Source: Bacteroidota bacterium (lineage in GTDB: Bacteria > Bacteroidota > Bacteroidia > Chitinophagales > Saprospiraceae). Taken from it: 58,358 bases of DNA. Position 1 is the stretch's first letter, and each line of letters begins with the position of its first letter. Both the position numbers and the translations under genes were made by a program. The notes beneath the pieces were generated by a model. The model worked only from the letters and a program-made list of their open reading frames with translations, was not told the DNA's origin and made no database searches. This document shows, one piece after another, positions 1-8,844 of this stretch. The stretch is taken from the NCBI GenBank assembly GCA_029557915.1, contig JAKQHS010000155.1, forward strand, positions 1 to 58,358. The letters are read 5' to 3'.

Positions 1-54
1 TTTCTAAAGGTCAAATTTATTGAATAGAAAAAGTATCCCTTCCCCTGAAAAAAC

Positions 55-82
55 AAAAGCCCGGTGTCGCCACCGGGCTTTT
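55..82. terminator. Bidirectional rho-independent terminator
   Basis: Perfect 12-bp inverted repeat AAAAGCCCGGTG / CACCGGGCTTTT with a 4-nt loop (TCGC). Read on the minus strand it ends in a T-rich run, about 50 nt past the stop of the esterase gene. It is symmetric enough to act in both directions. Confidence 0.85.
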
Positions 83-130
83 CATTTATCCCGGCCCGCT
101 GGTATTGGCAAAACCGGAAATCCGTCTTTA

Positions 131-1741
131 TTATTGAATCAACAGAGTCTTGGAGATCACCCCTTTTTTGAATCCGACCTGAAGGATATAAGCTCCCTGG
201 GACAACTCGTTTCGATGCACGGTGATCGAGTTGGTATTTAAACCGGAGAGTTTGCGGACCACCCTCCCGTTGAGATCGTACAAGGTGACCGACTTCATCG
301 GGAAATCGGGATTGGTTTGAAGCAAGGTCTGGTTGACCATCGGGTTGGGCATCAGTTTGAAACCGACATCGGTGTCTTTGAGGAGGTCCGGGGTATTGAC
401 AAAGGTACCCAGGTTGAGAACGGCAAAGGCACGGGGGGCGTAGTAGCCGATGATGGTATCGATATACCGTCTGGCTTTTGCGGCCGACATGTCCGGGTTG
501 GTCAGCAGGCCATTGGTATTGTTACCTGTACCAGCCTGACGTTCTACTGAAGCCATAAAAGCCGTATCCCACCAGTTCCAGGGATCGGAATCCAAAGGAT
601 TAAGGGGGTTGCCACTGATCGGATAAAGGCCTTCTATCCCATCGTTTTTGACATTGGCTGCCTGGGTGTATACATCGTTGAGTTTAAGATCAATCATTTT
701 TTTCTGGAGGCCCAGGCGGCGTGCTTTCTCTACAGCCAGGTAGGATCCCTGGACTTCCACTACGGGCAGGGGGGCCATGGTTCCCCTCGGCACGAGAACC
801 AATCCTTCTTTATAGGGGGCGAAAGGATCCCTGGGTTCCTGGAAAGAGATCAGAGGCAAGTCGGTGGCATCCAGCCACAGGGTATCGGGTAAGGCGCCGC
901 CCATGTTTACCGACAATTGAAAATCGCTGCTATACCCTACATGGTTGGGGAGGGACAAGGTATCCCCGTTTGTCGGATTGATCCCCAAGGAAGTTCCATA
1001 GATATCTCCATGAACGGGAGGCAATACATAGGGATCTCCAAATCCATCCCCGGTAATATCAGGACCAATGAATTTACCCTTAGAAGCCAGGGGGATATCC
1101 AGGTAATTATCCAGAACACTGGAAGCCAAACTCACATATCCTCCGGAGCCCTGGCCCCAGGCAACGATTTTTGAAGTGTCAATCCCATACGGATTACCGG
1201 CTTCTTTAAAGGTCTTTTTGAAAAAACGGACGGCGGTTCTAAAATCCTGTACGCCCCGGTAGGCAGCGTTAATCAGGGTATTGACCCTTTCCGTCTGGGT
1301 GCTGGCTACCGGATTCCAGCCGGTCCGGTAATCGATGGCAGCCACGACGTAACCCATTTTCGCAAGCCGGGTACAGATTTCCACGAGCGGAGAATCGACG
1401 GGAAAGCCCATGCCGAGGGCGGCCAGGGCTCCTCCATTGACCGTTCTCCCTGCGGTTCCCTGGTTTTGGGGAAAGGGAAGAAAATTTCCGGTATGGATGT
1501 AAATGACCAATGGCCGGTTTTTGACCGTATCTCCGGTCGGGGAGTAAATGCTGACGGGTAAGGGAACCCGCGTCCCCTTACCGGTGGTAGGTACAGAAAG
1601 TATCGTCACATTCATCCCGTAAAAGGTATTCGAGACCGAGACGGAGTCAAAGACCGGGTGAAGATATCTTATTCCCTGACCGTATGCCGTAAAGGTCCAT
1701 ACAGCCATGAGGAGGAGGCTCACAAATCTTGCTTGTTTCAT
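131..1741 (-). CDS. Secreted alpha/beta-hydrolase (carboxylesterase-like) with T9SS sorting domain
   Basis: 536 aa. Residues 1-21 form a signal peptide ending near TAYGQ. The central part reads like an alpha/beta-hydrolase: a core strand with YIHTGNFLPF (81-90) where carboxylesterases carry the oxyanion-hole segment, and a nucleophile elbow GQGSGG with candidate catalytic Ser199. About the last 75 residues (from GFKLMPNPMVNQ to SKTLLIQ) have the PNP...LYDLNGRVV...GAYILQV pattern of a type IX secretion type A sorting domain. The protein is therefore inferred to cross the outer membrane and be released or surface-anchored. Substrate unknown; the acid and His of the triad were not assigned. It lies 52 nt downstream of the TonB-dependent receptor on the same strand, so co-transcription is possible. 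The hairpin at 55-82 would end the transcript. Confidence 0.8.
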   Translation of the reverse strand: MKQARFVSLLLMAVWTFTAYGQGIRYLHPVFDSVSVSNTFYGMNVTILSVPTTGKGTRVPLPVSIYSPTGDTVKNRPLVIYIHTGNFLPFPQNQGTAGRTVNGGALAALGMGFPVDSPLVEICTRLAKMGYVVAAIDYRTGWNPVASTQTERVNTLINAAYRGVQDFRTAVRFFKKTFKEAGNPYGIDTSKIVAWGQGSGGYVSLASSVLDNYLDIPLASKGKFIGPDITGDGFGDPYVLPPVHGDIYGTSLGINPTNGDTLSLPNHVGYSSDFQLSVNMGGALPDTLWLDATDLPLISFQEPRDPFAPYKEGLVLVPRGTMAPLPVVEVQGSYLAVEKARRLGLQKKMIDLKLNDVYTQAANVKNDGIEGLYPISGNPLNPLDSDPWNWWDTAFMASVERQAGTGNNTNGLLTNPDMSAAKARRYIDTIIGYYAPRAFAVLNLGTFVNTPDLLKDTDVGFKLMPNPMVNQTLLQTNPDFPMKSVTLYDLNGRVVRKLSGLNTNSITVHRNELSQGAYILQVGFKKGVISKTLLIQ

Positions 1742-1793
1742 AAAGGATTTTAGATTATAAAGGTAAAATATTGAGAATTTGAGAAATTCCCGG

Positions 1794-4601
1794 TTAATTT
1801 TTTTTCCATTCGTACAGAAGCGTGAGATAGGCCAGCCTTCCTATTCTCGGGCCTCCGTAGGCCTGAAACTGTTTATTGTCCAGGAGATTTGACGCCCCGA
1901 TTTTGACCGTAGTATTCCAGGGTCTTATTCTCCAGTTCATTTGTCCGTCCAGCAGGTTGTAGGAAGGGATAAAACCCGTAAACTGGGGAGAGCCTTCAAA
2001 TTGGAAGGAATCGATCCACTTGTAATTGATGTTAAATCCAAAGTCATTCAGTCGCAGCCCTCCCACCTTCAGGGGGATATCCCTGCCGCTGAGCCCGATA
2101 TTGTATTTATGCTCCGGGGTATTGAAGGCCGGGATGATGGGATCGTCTTCAAATTCCTTATTGAGCCGGTTCCAGGAATAATTTCCCTGGATCTGGTAAT
2201 AAGTGCCGAAATAATAATTTAATCCGGCCGCAGCGCCCTGGGTGGTCACCTGGTTGATGCTGTTGGCCGCGTAACGATAGGCTTGCAGGCGTTGGGGAAA
2301 ACCCGATACCGGGTCAAAGGTGGCATCGATGCCGATATTGTAACCGAGAAAGTCATTGTAAATGCTGTAATAATATCCCAGGTCGGCGTATAACTTGTTG
2401 AAGAGGGTGGTGCGATAGCCCAATTCAAAGGTTTTCACTTTCTCAGGCTGGATGGGATCTATATTAAAATAGACCAATTGGTCCGTTTTCAGGGTGTTGA
2501 CATAATCCAGGAAGGAAGAAACCGTGATCAGGTTTTGGACCCCGTCGATATTGCCGGCAAGGATGGCCGGTCCCACATTCAGGTGCAGGTACTGATCCGA
2601 GAGGGTGGGATTCCGGATCGCGCTGGCAAAGGAGAGCCGCAGGAAATTGTTTGCCCGGGGTTTGAACACCACCGAAGCGGCGGGGCTCATCAGGAAATCG
2701 AAATTTTCATTTTTATCCAGGCGAATGGTACCGGAAAAAGTCCACCGGTCATCGTTGGTCTTTTTTTCCATGCCGGTATAAACACCGTATTCAAAATTCG
2801 TGATCTTGAGTCCGGCGGAATCGTAGAAGATGGTGCCGCGGCTTTCAGGGGCATACAACCTCGCATTGGCTCCCACCGTCCAGGTGTTCACAAATTTCGG
2901 TGTGAATTTATATTCCCCATGGACATGATAAAGGGCGGACTGGTCGAAAAACCGGGTGCCTCCTTCATTATTATAGGTGTTCCGGATTTCGTCCAGGGCC
3001 TGGTCGTATCGAGCTGTTCCGGGTTCGAAACGGTCAAGGGAATTGTTGATCGGATTGCCTTTGTCTGCAAGTTTATTGTTTTCCCGGTGCCATTGAGTGA
3101 GCAGGTTCTGATTGTCCGCAATCCATTTGGAAGCTGCTGCACGGTCAAAAGTGGCAGTCACAGTTCCATCAGGATTGGGAACAATGACTATTCTCGGATA
3201 ACCGCCTTCGTAAACTTTTGGTTCATAAACCCGCTGCCAGGTATTGATATAATCGGCAGACCAGTTGCGGTTAGTCTTGGCATTTTCCTGAAGCCGGAGG
3301 GCGGTGAAATAAGGGTCATAGGATTTGCCCGCATCATCCTGGGTCATATAAGTCCGGAGGAAAAATTTATCCCTTTTCCTGAATTCCAGGCGGCTCTGAT
3401 AAAACAGGATGCCGCGGAGGCTAAACCGGTTGTCCCCCTGGTACACCGTGGTTCCATTACCAAAATTTCCAGACAGGATCAGTTCCGGGCTTTCCTCCCT
3501 GGCGGTCGGCCTGGTGCGGAAGTGCAGGGCGGCATTGGCTTTTATATTGCGAGTATCATAAACGACCAGATCGGACTCCTTATACCCGGAACGGTGCCAG
3601 ATTCCTACGCCCGGAAACAACCAGGGCGGGGCAGAGGTGAGGTCATTGCCGGCCTGGTATTCGTCCCCGTATATGTTGACCGCGTCATATCCTCCGGGAT
3701 TAGTGACGGAAGAAGTGGTTCCGGTGACCGCATCGTAATTATCCGCCACCCAGTCGTCCGCGCGCAGGTATGAAAAATTGATTTTATAACCGAAGGCTTC
3801 CAGGCCGCCCTTGTTTTTGAGGGCCTGCGCCCAGCGGAATCCGGTTTCAAAAAGATTGCGTTCTCCCACCTTGCCATACACGCTGAGCCCCTTCTGGTAA
3901 AAGGGGTTTTTGGTTTCCATGCTGATCACTCCGTTGAAGGCATTGGGGCCATAAAATGAACTGCTCGCGCCTTGTACAAGGTCCACCCTCAGCACATCGA
4001 GTTCAGAGGATCCCAGGAAATTGCCCAGGGAAAAATTGAGTCCCGGCGCCTGGTTGTCGACCCCGTCTATGATCTGCAGGCTGCGCACCGGGCTGGTGCT
4101 GTTGAAACCGCGTGTATTGATGATCTTGAATCCAAGGGAGGCGGCAGTCAGGTCCACCCCCTTAAGGGTGCCCAGGCCGTCGTAAAAATTGTCGCTGGCC
4201 GCCTGCCGGATCGCCAGCACATCCAGGGATTCGACGGTAAGGGGGGAAGCTTTTTGTTTGTCTGATATGCGTTGACCCATGGTGGTCACCACGCCAAGAG
4301 TGATCGCTTCCCCTTCCAGTGAAATATTGAGGGTCTTAGTTTCAGTGACTTCCACGTCTTTCGAAGTGTATCCGAGATAAGAAAAAGTCAGCGTGACCGG
4401 CAATCCCTCCACCCTCAGCTCGAAATCGCCGTCGAAGTCCGTAACGGTGCCCAGTGTGCCTCCCTTGACCTGAATGCTCGCTCCAATCAGGGCTTCTCCG
4501 GTAGCTTCGTCGGTAACCTTGCCTTTTAAGGTCTGGCTATGACCTATAACCACCGCTGTCCACAAGCAAATGATACTCAGTGCAAGGTGTTTGGCTTTCA
4601 T
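1794..4601 (-). CDS. TonB-dependent outer-membrane receptor with carboxypeptidase-like N-domain
   Basis: 935 aa from the ATG at 4601, which begins a clear signal peptide (MKAKHLALSIICLW...HSQ). The reading frame stays open to 4766, but that extension is translated repeat DNA and is not protein-like. After the signal comes a CarboxypepD_reg-like domain (LKGKVTDEATGEALIGASI, about residues 24-105). A plug domain follows (IINTRGFN, LQIIDGVDN, VDLVQGASSSFYGPNAFNGV), then a 22-strand-type barrel of about 700 residues ending in a terminal strand with aromatic residues (LTLLYEWKKN). It would import a substrate across the outer membrane using TonB energy. No SusD-like partner is adjacent, so glycan uptake is not implied; the ligand is unknown. 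Confidence 0.9.
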   Translation of the reverse strand: MKAKHLALSIICLWTAVVIGHSQTLKGKVTDEATGEALIGASIQVKGGTLGTVTDFDGDFELRVEGLPVTLTFSYLGYTSKDVEVTETKTLNISLEGEAITLGVVTTMGQRISDKQKASPLTVESLDVLAIRQAASDNFYDGLGTLKGVDLTAASLGFKIINTRGFNSTSPVRSLQIIDGVDNQAPGLNFSLGNFLGSSELDVLRVDLVQGASSSFYGPNAFNGVISMETKNPFYQKGLSVYGKVGERNLFETGFRWAQALKNKGGLEAFGYKINFSYLRADDWVADNYDAVTGTTSSVTNPGGYDAVNIYGDEYQAGNDLTSAPPWLFPGVGIWHRSGYKESDLVVYDTRNIKANAALHFRTRPTAREESPELILSGNFGNGTTVYQGDNRFSLRGILFYQSRLEFRKRDKFFLRTYMTQDDAGKSYDPYFTALRLQENAKTNRNWSADYINTWQRVYEPKVYEGGYPRIVIVPNPDGTVTATFDRAAASKWIADNQNLLTQWHRENNKLADKGNPINNSLDRFEPGTARYDQALDEIRNTYNNEGGTRFFDQSALYHVHGEYKFTPKFVNTWTVGANARLYAPESRGTIFYDSAGLKITNFEYGVYTGMEKKTNDDRWTFSGTIRLDKNENFDFLMSPAASVVFKPRANNFLRLSFASAIRNPTLSDQYLHLNVGPAILAGNIDGVQNLITVSSFLDYVNTLKTDQLVYFNIDPIQPEKVKTFELGYRTTLFNKLYADLGYYYSIYNDFLGYNIGIDATFDPVSGFPQRLQAYRYAANSINQVTTQGAAAGLNYYFGTYYQIQGNYSWNRLNKEFEDDPIIPAFNTPEHKYNIGLSGRDIPLKVGGLRLNDFGFNINYKWIDSFQFEGSPQFTGFIPSYNLLDGQMNWRIRPWNTTVKIGASNLLDNKQFQAYGGPRIGRLAYLTLLYEWKKN

Positions 4602-4671
4602 TCCCTTCGTTTTAGAAATAACAAGGTAACGACATTTTTGGAAATGCGGAGAGGCGTATTTGGGTGAGGGT

Positions 4672-5974
4672 GGTCGGGGCTTCGCCCCTCCCCGCTGGTC
4701 TCCCACGAAGGTCACGAAGAACACAAAGTATTTATGAAAAATCTGGTTTTTGGGAATCTCAACCACTCAACGAGGGTCGGGGCTTCGCCCCTCCCCGCTG
4801 GTCTCCCACGAAGGTCACGAAGAACACAAAGTATTTATGAAAAATCTGGTTTTTGGGAATCTCAGCCGCGCAACGGGGGGTCGGGGCTTCGCCCCTCCCT
4901 GCCGGTCTCCCACAAAGGCCAAGAAGAACACAAAGTATTTATGAAAAAAGTGGGGTCGTTGTGGGAATCATCTTGGTCAGCTGCGCAACGAGTGGTCGGG
5001 GCTTCGCCCCTCCCTGCTGGTCTCCCACAAAGGGCACGAAGAACACAAATTATTTATGAAAAACGTGGAGTCGTTGTGGGATCATCTTGGTCAGCCACGC
5101 AAGGGGGGTCGGGGCTTCGCCCCTCCCTGCCGGTCTCCCACAAAGGCCACGATGAACAAAAAGTATTTATGAAAAAACGTGGTGTCGTTGTGGGAATAAT
5201 CTTGGTCAGCTGCGCAACGAGTGGTCGGGGCTTCGCCCCTCCCTGCTGGTCTCCCACAAAGGGCACGAAGGACACAAATTATTTATGAAAAACTTGGAGT
5301 CGTTGTGGGATCATCTTGGTCAGCCACGCAAGGGGGGTCGGGGCTTCGCCCCTCCCTGCCGGTCTCCCACAAAGGCCACGAAGAACACAAATTATTTATG
5401 CAAAGCGTGGAGTCGTTGTGGGAATCATCTTGGTCAGCCGCGCAACGGGAGGTCGGGGCTTCGCCCCTCCCTGCAGGATTCCCACAAAGGGCACGAAGAA
5501 CACAAAGTATTTATTAAAAAAGTGGGGTCGCAGTGGGAATCATCTTGGTCAGCGGCGCAACGAGTGGTCGGGGCTTCGCCCCTCCCTGCTGGTCTCCCAC
5601 AAAGGGCACGAAGAACACAAAGTATTTATGAAAAGCGTGGTGTCGTTGTGGGAATCATCTTGGTCAGTCGCGCAACGGGAGGTCGGGGCTTCGCCCCTCC
5701 CTGCAGGACTCCCACAAAGGGCACGAAGAACACAAAGTATTTATGAAAAACGTGGAGTCGTTGTGGGATCATCTTGGTCAGCCGCGCAACGGGAGGTGGG
5801 GGCTTCGCCCCTCCCTGCCGGTCTCCCGCAAAGGCCACGAAGAACACAAATTCTTTATGAAAAACGTGGTGTCGTTGTGGGAATCATCTTGGTCAGCCGC
5901 GCAACGGGAGGTCGGGGCTTCGCCCCTCCCTGCAGGACTCCCACAAAGGGCACGAAGAACACAAAAAAATGCTT
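4672..5974. repeat. Tandem array: 12 copies of a 103-116 bp hairpin-bearing unit
   Basis: Copies of the block GGTCGGGGCTTCGCCCCTCC begin at about 4672, 4775, 4879, 4994, 5107, 5223, 5336, 5451, 5566, 5681, 5795 and 5910. The first two periods are about 103 nt and the rest 113-116 nt. Each unit holds a GC hairpin (GGGGC-TTC-GCCCC), then a segment bounded by the inverted pair TCCCACAA / TTGTGGGA, then a link resembling ATCATCTTGGTCAGCCGCGCAACG. Copies differ by scattered substitutions. Reading frames run through it because the array is stop-poor, but their products are low-complexity and out of register between copies, so I call no gene. The gap between the receptor start (4601) and the next gene (6344) is otherwise only repeats. 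Confidence 0.95.
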
Positions 5975-6115
5975 CGTGCCTTCGCTTCGCTGTGCCGTTA
6001 TGGGAAATTATTAACGGGAAAGCTAGCTCCCACGAAGGCCACAAAGCACACAAAAAAATCCTTCGTGCCCTTCGCTTCGCTGTGCCGTTGTGGGAAAGCA
6101 GGCGCAGGCCCACAA
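5975..6115. repeat. Dispersed hairpin modules (two divergent copies) next to the tandem array
   Basis: Two copies of a relative of the array unit in which the middle reads CTTCGTGCCCTTCGCTTCGCTGTGCCGTT rather than the array's middle (given here only as a family label: CTTCGCTTCGCTGTG core). They sit at about 5968-6007 and 6030-6096, bounded by CCCAC(A/G)AAGG and GTGGGA/ATGGGA. The same module, inverted, occurs five times at 41385-41836 and once at 55690-55757. Confidence 0.8.
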
Positions 6116-6151
6116 AGGGCACAACGACCAAGAAATAATTGGCATTTCTCA

Positions 6152-6214
6152 GCATCGGAGATGCCGAACGAGCTTAACACTTAACAACAGAGGGAATCAG
6201 GCTTCGGAGAAGCC
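6152..6214. repeat. Bipartite two-hairpin element, copy A
   Basis: Hairpin 1 GCATCGGAGATGC (6152-6164) and hairpin 2 GGCTTCGGAGAAGCC (6200-6214) are separated by 35 nt and followed by CAACA. The same pair recurs at 55776-55838 (35 nt apart) and, inverted, at 55899-55960 (34 nt apart). The arrangement resembles REP/BIME elements. Confidence 0.8.
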
Positions 6215-6343
6215 CAACAAGCAGACCACATAAAACAACAAGTAACGATCCTTCAAAAACCTGTTATCGCGGTGGTAACCTATTTACACAGTTTGAGGAC
6301 TCAGCAGAATTCCTCCCGAACCTTACCCTCAAAAGCCCCCGGT

Positions 6344-7417
6344 TCAGCTCGTCTTTTTTTCGTGCATTTGCCGCTGAATGGTTTCCAGGTCCTGGATCCT
6401 CTGTTCGAGGAGCCGGATATAATTTTTGGCTTTTTTATCACTGAACTGGGTGTAAGCATCCCGGGCATATTGCAGGGCGGTATTGAGTTGCCCGTTGACT
6501 TCCGCGGCTACGGCGAGGTTGTAGGTGGCCTTGCCCGCCGCATCCGGATTGGACCGGACCGATGCCACTTTTTCCCATATTTCTGCGGCCTTGGCCCATT
6601 CTCCCGCATCCGCATAGCGGGCCGCCTGTTCAAACTTATCTTCGTTGGCCCCTTTGATGTTTTTATAATAGGTGCGGGAAAGGGTGATCCAGACCGGGGC
6701 GATCCGTTTGCCGTACTTTCCTCCCAGGTCAAAAGCGATATCCCTAACGAGTTCATAGGACTTCCTCAGGTTATTCGTCGCGGCCTGTTGGCTTGCAGCC
6801 CCGCTGCTGGTCACTTCCTCGGTATCGTTATCCCGGTATTCGTCCACAATGGTCCGGTCTTTGGGATCATAAAACCTCCAACCCAGCTTGACCGTGCCGC
6901 GGCGGCGTCCGTCGAAAACCACGCGGGTGATTTCTTTGCCCTCCTTGTCCTTTTCTTTTACACTGCGGCTGGTAGTGGAGGATTCGATATCGGAATCAAA
7001 CATCTCGATGGCGACCAGGGCATCCCCTCCGAATTTATTACAAATCTCCTCCACTTCCCTCCAGGAGAGCGGGGTCATAAATTCACGGCCTCCTTTTGAG
7101 CCGGTCATTTCCACATTGGAATAGATGGTGGCAAAACGGGGCGTTTTCTGCAGCAATTCACTGAGGCCTTCCATGGCGCGGCGCCGGCCTTGTTTGTCCT
7201 GCTGGTACTCCTCGCCGGTGAGCACACTCTCTACATTTGACCAGAAGCCGCCGGCAGGCTTGCTCCGGTCGATGAGCACAATTTTCCGGATGTGTTCCGG
7301 GATCACCAGGTCGGCCGGTTGAAGGACCTGGAGTTTGGCGCTGGGTTTACAGGAAAAAAGGATGATCAGGGCGACCAGGCTGAGCAGGCCGCTTTGGGTT
7401 CTGTTGAATCTGAGCAT
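6344..7417 (-). CDS. DUF6340-type lipoprotein with TPR-like C-terminus
   Basis: 357 aa from the ATG at 7417; an upstream TTG at 7444 is in frame but unlikely. The N-terminus has a hydrophobic stretch ending LIILFSC, a plausible lipobox, so the protein should be a lipoprotein of the cell envelope. The body (LVIPEHIRKIVLIDRS, WREVEEICNKFGGDALVAIEMFDSD) matches my recollection of the DUF6340 family of Bacteroidota. The last 100 residues contain two helical repeats of TPR character (FEQAARYADAGEWAKAAEIW; ATYNLAVAAEVNGQLNTALQYA). Function unknown. A promoter box TAACTTTG lies at 7442-7449 within the end of the preceding nhaD gene. Confidence 0.75.
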   Translation of the reverse strand: MLRFNRTQSGLLSLVALIILFSCKPSAKLQVLQPADLVIPEHIRKIVLIDRSKPAGGFWSNVESVLTGEEYQQDKQGRRRAMEGLSELLQKTPRFATIYSNVEMTGSKGGREFMTPLSWREVEEICNKFGGDALVAIEMFDSDIESSTTSRSVKEKDKEGKEITRVVFDGRRRGTVKLGWRFYDPKDRTIVDEYRDNDTEEVTSSGAASQQAATNNLRKSYELVRDIAFDLGGKYGKRIAPVWITLSRTYYKNIKGANEDKFEQAARYADAGEWAKAAEIWEKVASVRSNPDAAGKATYNLAVAAEVNGQLNTALQYARDAYTQFSDKKAKNYIRLLEQRIQDLETIQRQMHEKKTS

Positions 7418-7441
7418 TAAAAATAATTTAGTTTCGGGGCG

Positions 7442-7449
7442 CAAAGTTA
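7442..7449 (-). promoter_or_regulatory. TAnnTTTG -7 box upstream of the DUF6340 gene
   Basis: TAACTTTG on the minus strand, 24 nt before the ATG at 7417. It overlaps the stop codon of the upstream nhaD gene, so the lipoprotein could be transcribed separately. Confidence 0.4.
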
Positions 7450-8754
7450 AGCCGCGCGGAGGTAATTAACCAGGGCCAGGTAAATACAACCGCCCAGAAA
7501 GCCCAGGGCCGCGAGGCCGCTGATTTTCTTCAGGTACCAGATGAAATCGATTTTTTCCATCCCCATCGCGGCAACGCCGGCTGCCGAACCGATGACCAGC
7601 ATGCTGCCTCCAGTTCCGGCGCTGAACGCGATAAAATGCCAGAGTTCATGATCCAGGGGGACCTCGTACATGCCGATGGCTGCAGCCACGAGCGGCACGT
7701 TGTCAATGATCGCGGAAAGGATCCCGATGAGGGTGGCCACCAAGTCCTGGGAAGGGATGATGGCATCCATTTTCACCGCCAGGTCTTTGAGAATCCCAAG
7801 GGATTCCAGGCCACTGATCGCCAATAAAATGCCGAGGAAAAAAAGAATGCTCGACAATTCGACCCGGCCCAGGGCATGCCGGAGGGTATATTTCATCCGG
7901 TCTTGTTCATCCAGGTCGAGTTCCGGCTCCACAAATTCCGTCACCAGCCAGACAATGCCCAATCCAAACATGACCCCCATCCAGGGTGGCAGGTGCGTGA
8001 CCGATTTAAATATAGGGACAAATACGAGGGCGCCAACCCCTACCATGAGCATGATCTTTGAACTTTGAATTCCACTGGATTTGCTGGAATAATACCCTTC
8101 ATCGTCTTCCGCCGCTTCCAGGTTGCCTTTGAATATTTTCATCCGGCTGGCCACGATCAGGGGGATCGCCATGCACAGGATCGAAGGCACGATAAGATTA
8201 ATTATGAGCTGGACCGAACTGACTTTGCCTGCTATCCACAACATGGTGGTGGTTACATCCCCGATCGGGGACCAGGCTCCCCCGGCATTGGCTGCGATGA
8301 CCACAAAAGCGACGTACCAGATCCGTTCCTCCCTGCGGTAAATCAGTTTCCGGAGAAGAGAAACCAGGACAATGGTGGTGGTCAGGTTGTCCAGGATGGA
8401 TGAGAGCACAAAAGCCAAAGCGGAAATAATCCACAGCAAATGGGTTTTGTTTTTGGTCCTGATCCTGTTGGTGATCACCGAAAAGCCATGGTGTGCGTCC
8501 ACCACCTCTACAATGGTCATTGCACCCAGCAGGAACAATAAGATTTCCGTGATTTTTCCGAGGTGATGGGCGACCGCCTCCGTCGTGCCGTGATCCCCCG
8601 ACACATCGATCAGGGGCATATGGTTCAGCGCGATGACAGACCAGATAAAGATGCCCATAAACAGGGCGGGAATGGCCTTGTCCAGTTTGAGAGGATGCTC
8701 GAAAACGATCAGCAGGTATCCTATGACAAAACTAACGATGATCAGCCATTCCAT
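7447..8754 (-). CDS. nhaD: NhaD-type Na+/H+ antiporter, paralogue 1
   Basis: 435 aa, an inner-membrane protein with about 12 hydrophobic segments. Recognised from the N-terminal GYLLIVFEHPLKLDKAIPAL, the central DNLTTTIVLVSLLRKLI, NAGGAWSPIGDVTTTMLWIAGK, LSAIIDNVPLVAAAIGMY and FSAGTGGSMLVIGSAAGVAAMG, all typical of NhaD transporters. It would exchange Na+ or Li+ for H+. A second, clearly paralogous nhaD lies just upstream on the same strand with an 89-nt gap, an apparent tandem duplication. The gap holds only a weak A/T hairpin. Confidence 0.92.
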   Translation of the reverse strand: MEWLIIVSFVIGYLLIVFEHPLKLDKAIPALFMGIFIWSVIALNHMPLIDVSGDHGTTEAVAHHLGKITEILLFLLGAMTIVEVVDAHHGFSVITNRIRTKNKTHLLWIISALAFVLSSILDNLTTTIVLVSLLRKLIYRREERIWYVAFVVIAANAGGAWSPIGDVTTTMLWIAGKVSSVQLIINLIVPSILCMAIPLIVASRMKIFKGNLEAAEDDEGYYSSKSSGIQSSKIMLMVGVGALVFVPIFKSVTHLPPWMGVMFGLGIVWLVTEFVEPELDLDEQDRMKYTLRHALGRVELSSILFFLGILLAISGLESLGILKDLAVKMDAIIPSQDLVATLIGILSAIIDNVPLVAAAIGMYEVPLDHELWHFIAFSAGTGGSMLVIGSAAGVAAMGMEKIDFIWYLKKISGLAALGFLGGCIYLALVNYLRAA

Positions 8755-8822
8755 TCATTCATAAAATTATATCATGTGGTTGACCGGTTTGGGGTTAACC
8801 ATCCGGTAGGCCGCAATATACT

Positions 8823-8844
8823 AAAAAACAAGAGACTGTTTTTT
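8823..8844 (-). terminator. Weak A/T-rich hairpin between the two nhaD genes
   Basis: AAAAAACA and TGTTTTTT pair around a 6-nt loop at the stop of the upstream nhaD. The stem is short and A/T-rich, so it may at most attenuate transcription. Confidence 0.3.

Noticed and set aside
2478-3773. 431-codon frame on the + strand inside the TonB receptor gene
   Set aside because: Antisense shadow of a clear receptor gene; no recognisable domain.
4602-4766. N-terminal extension of the TonB receptor
   Set aside because: These 55 codons are translated repeat DNA; the signal peptide begins at the ATG at 4601.
4672-5974. CRISPR array
   Set aside because: Repeat units are 103-116 bp with no unique spacers between short identical repeats, and no cas genes are in the window.
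4734-6155. Several overlapping reading frames of 60-230 codons through the 12-copy array on both strands
   Set aside because: They exist because the repeat unit is poor in stops; translations repeat GFAPPC...SPTKGTKNTKYL in shifted frames, with no conserved start or protein character.
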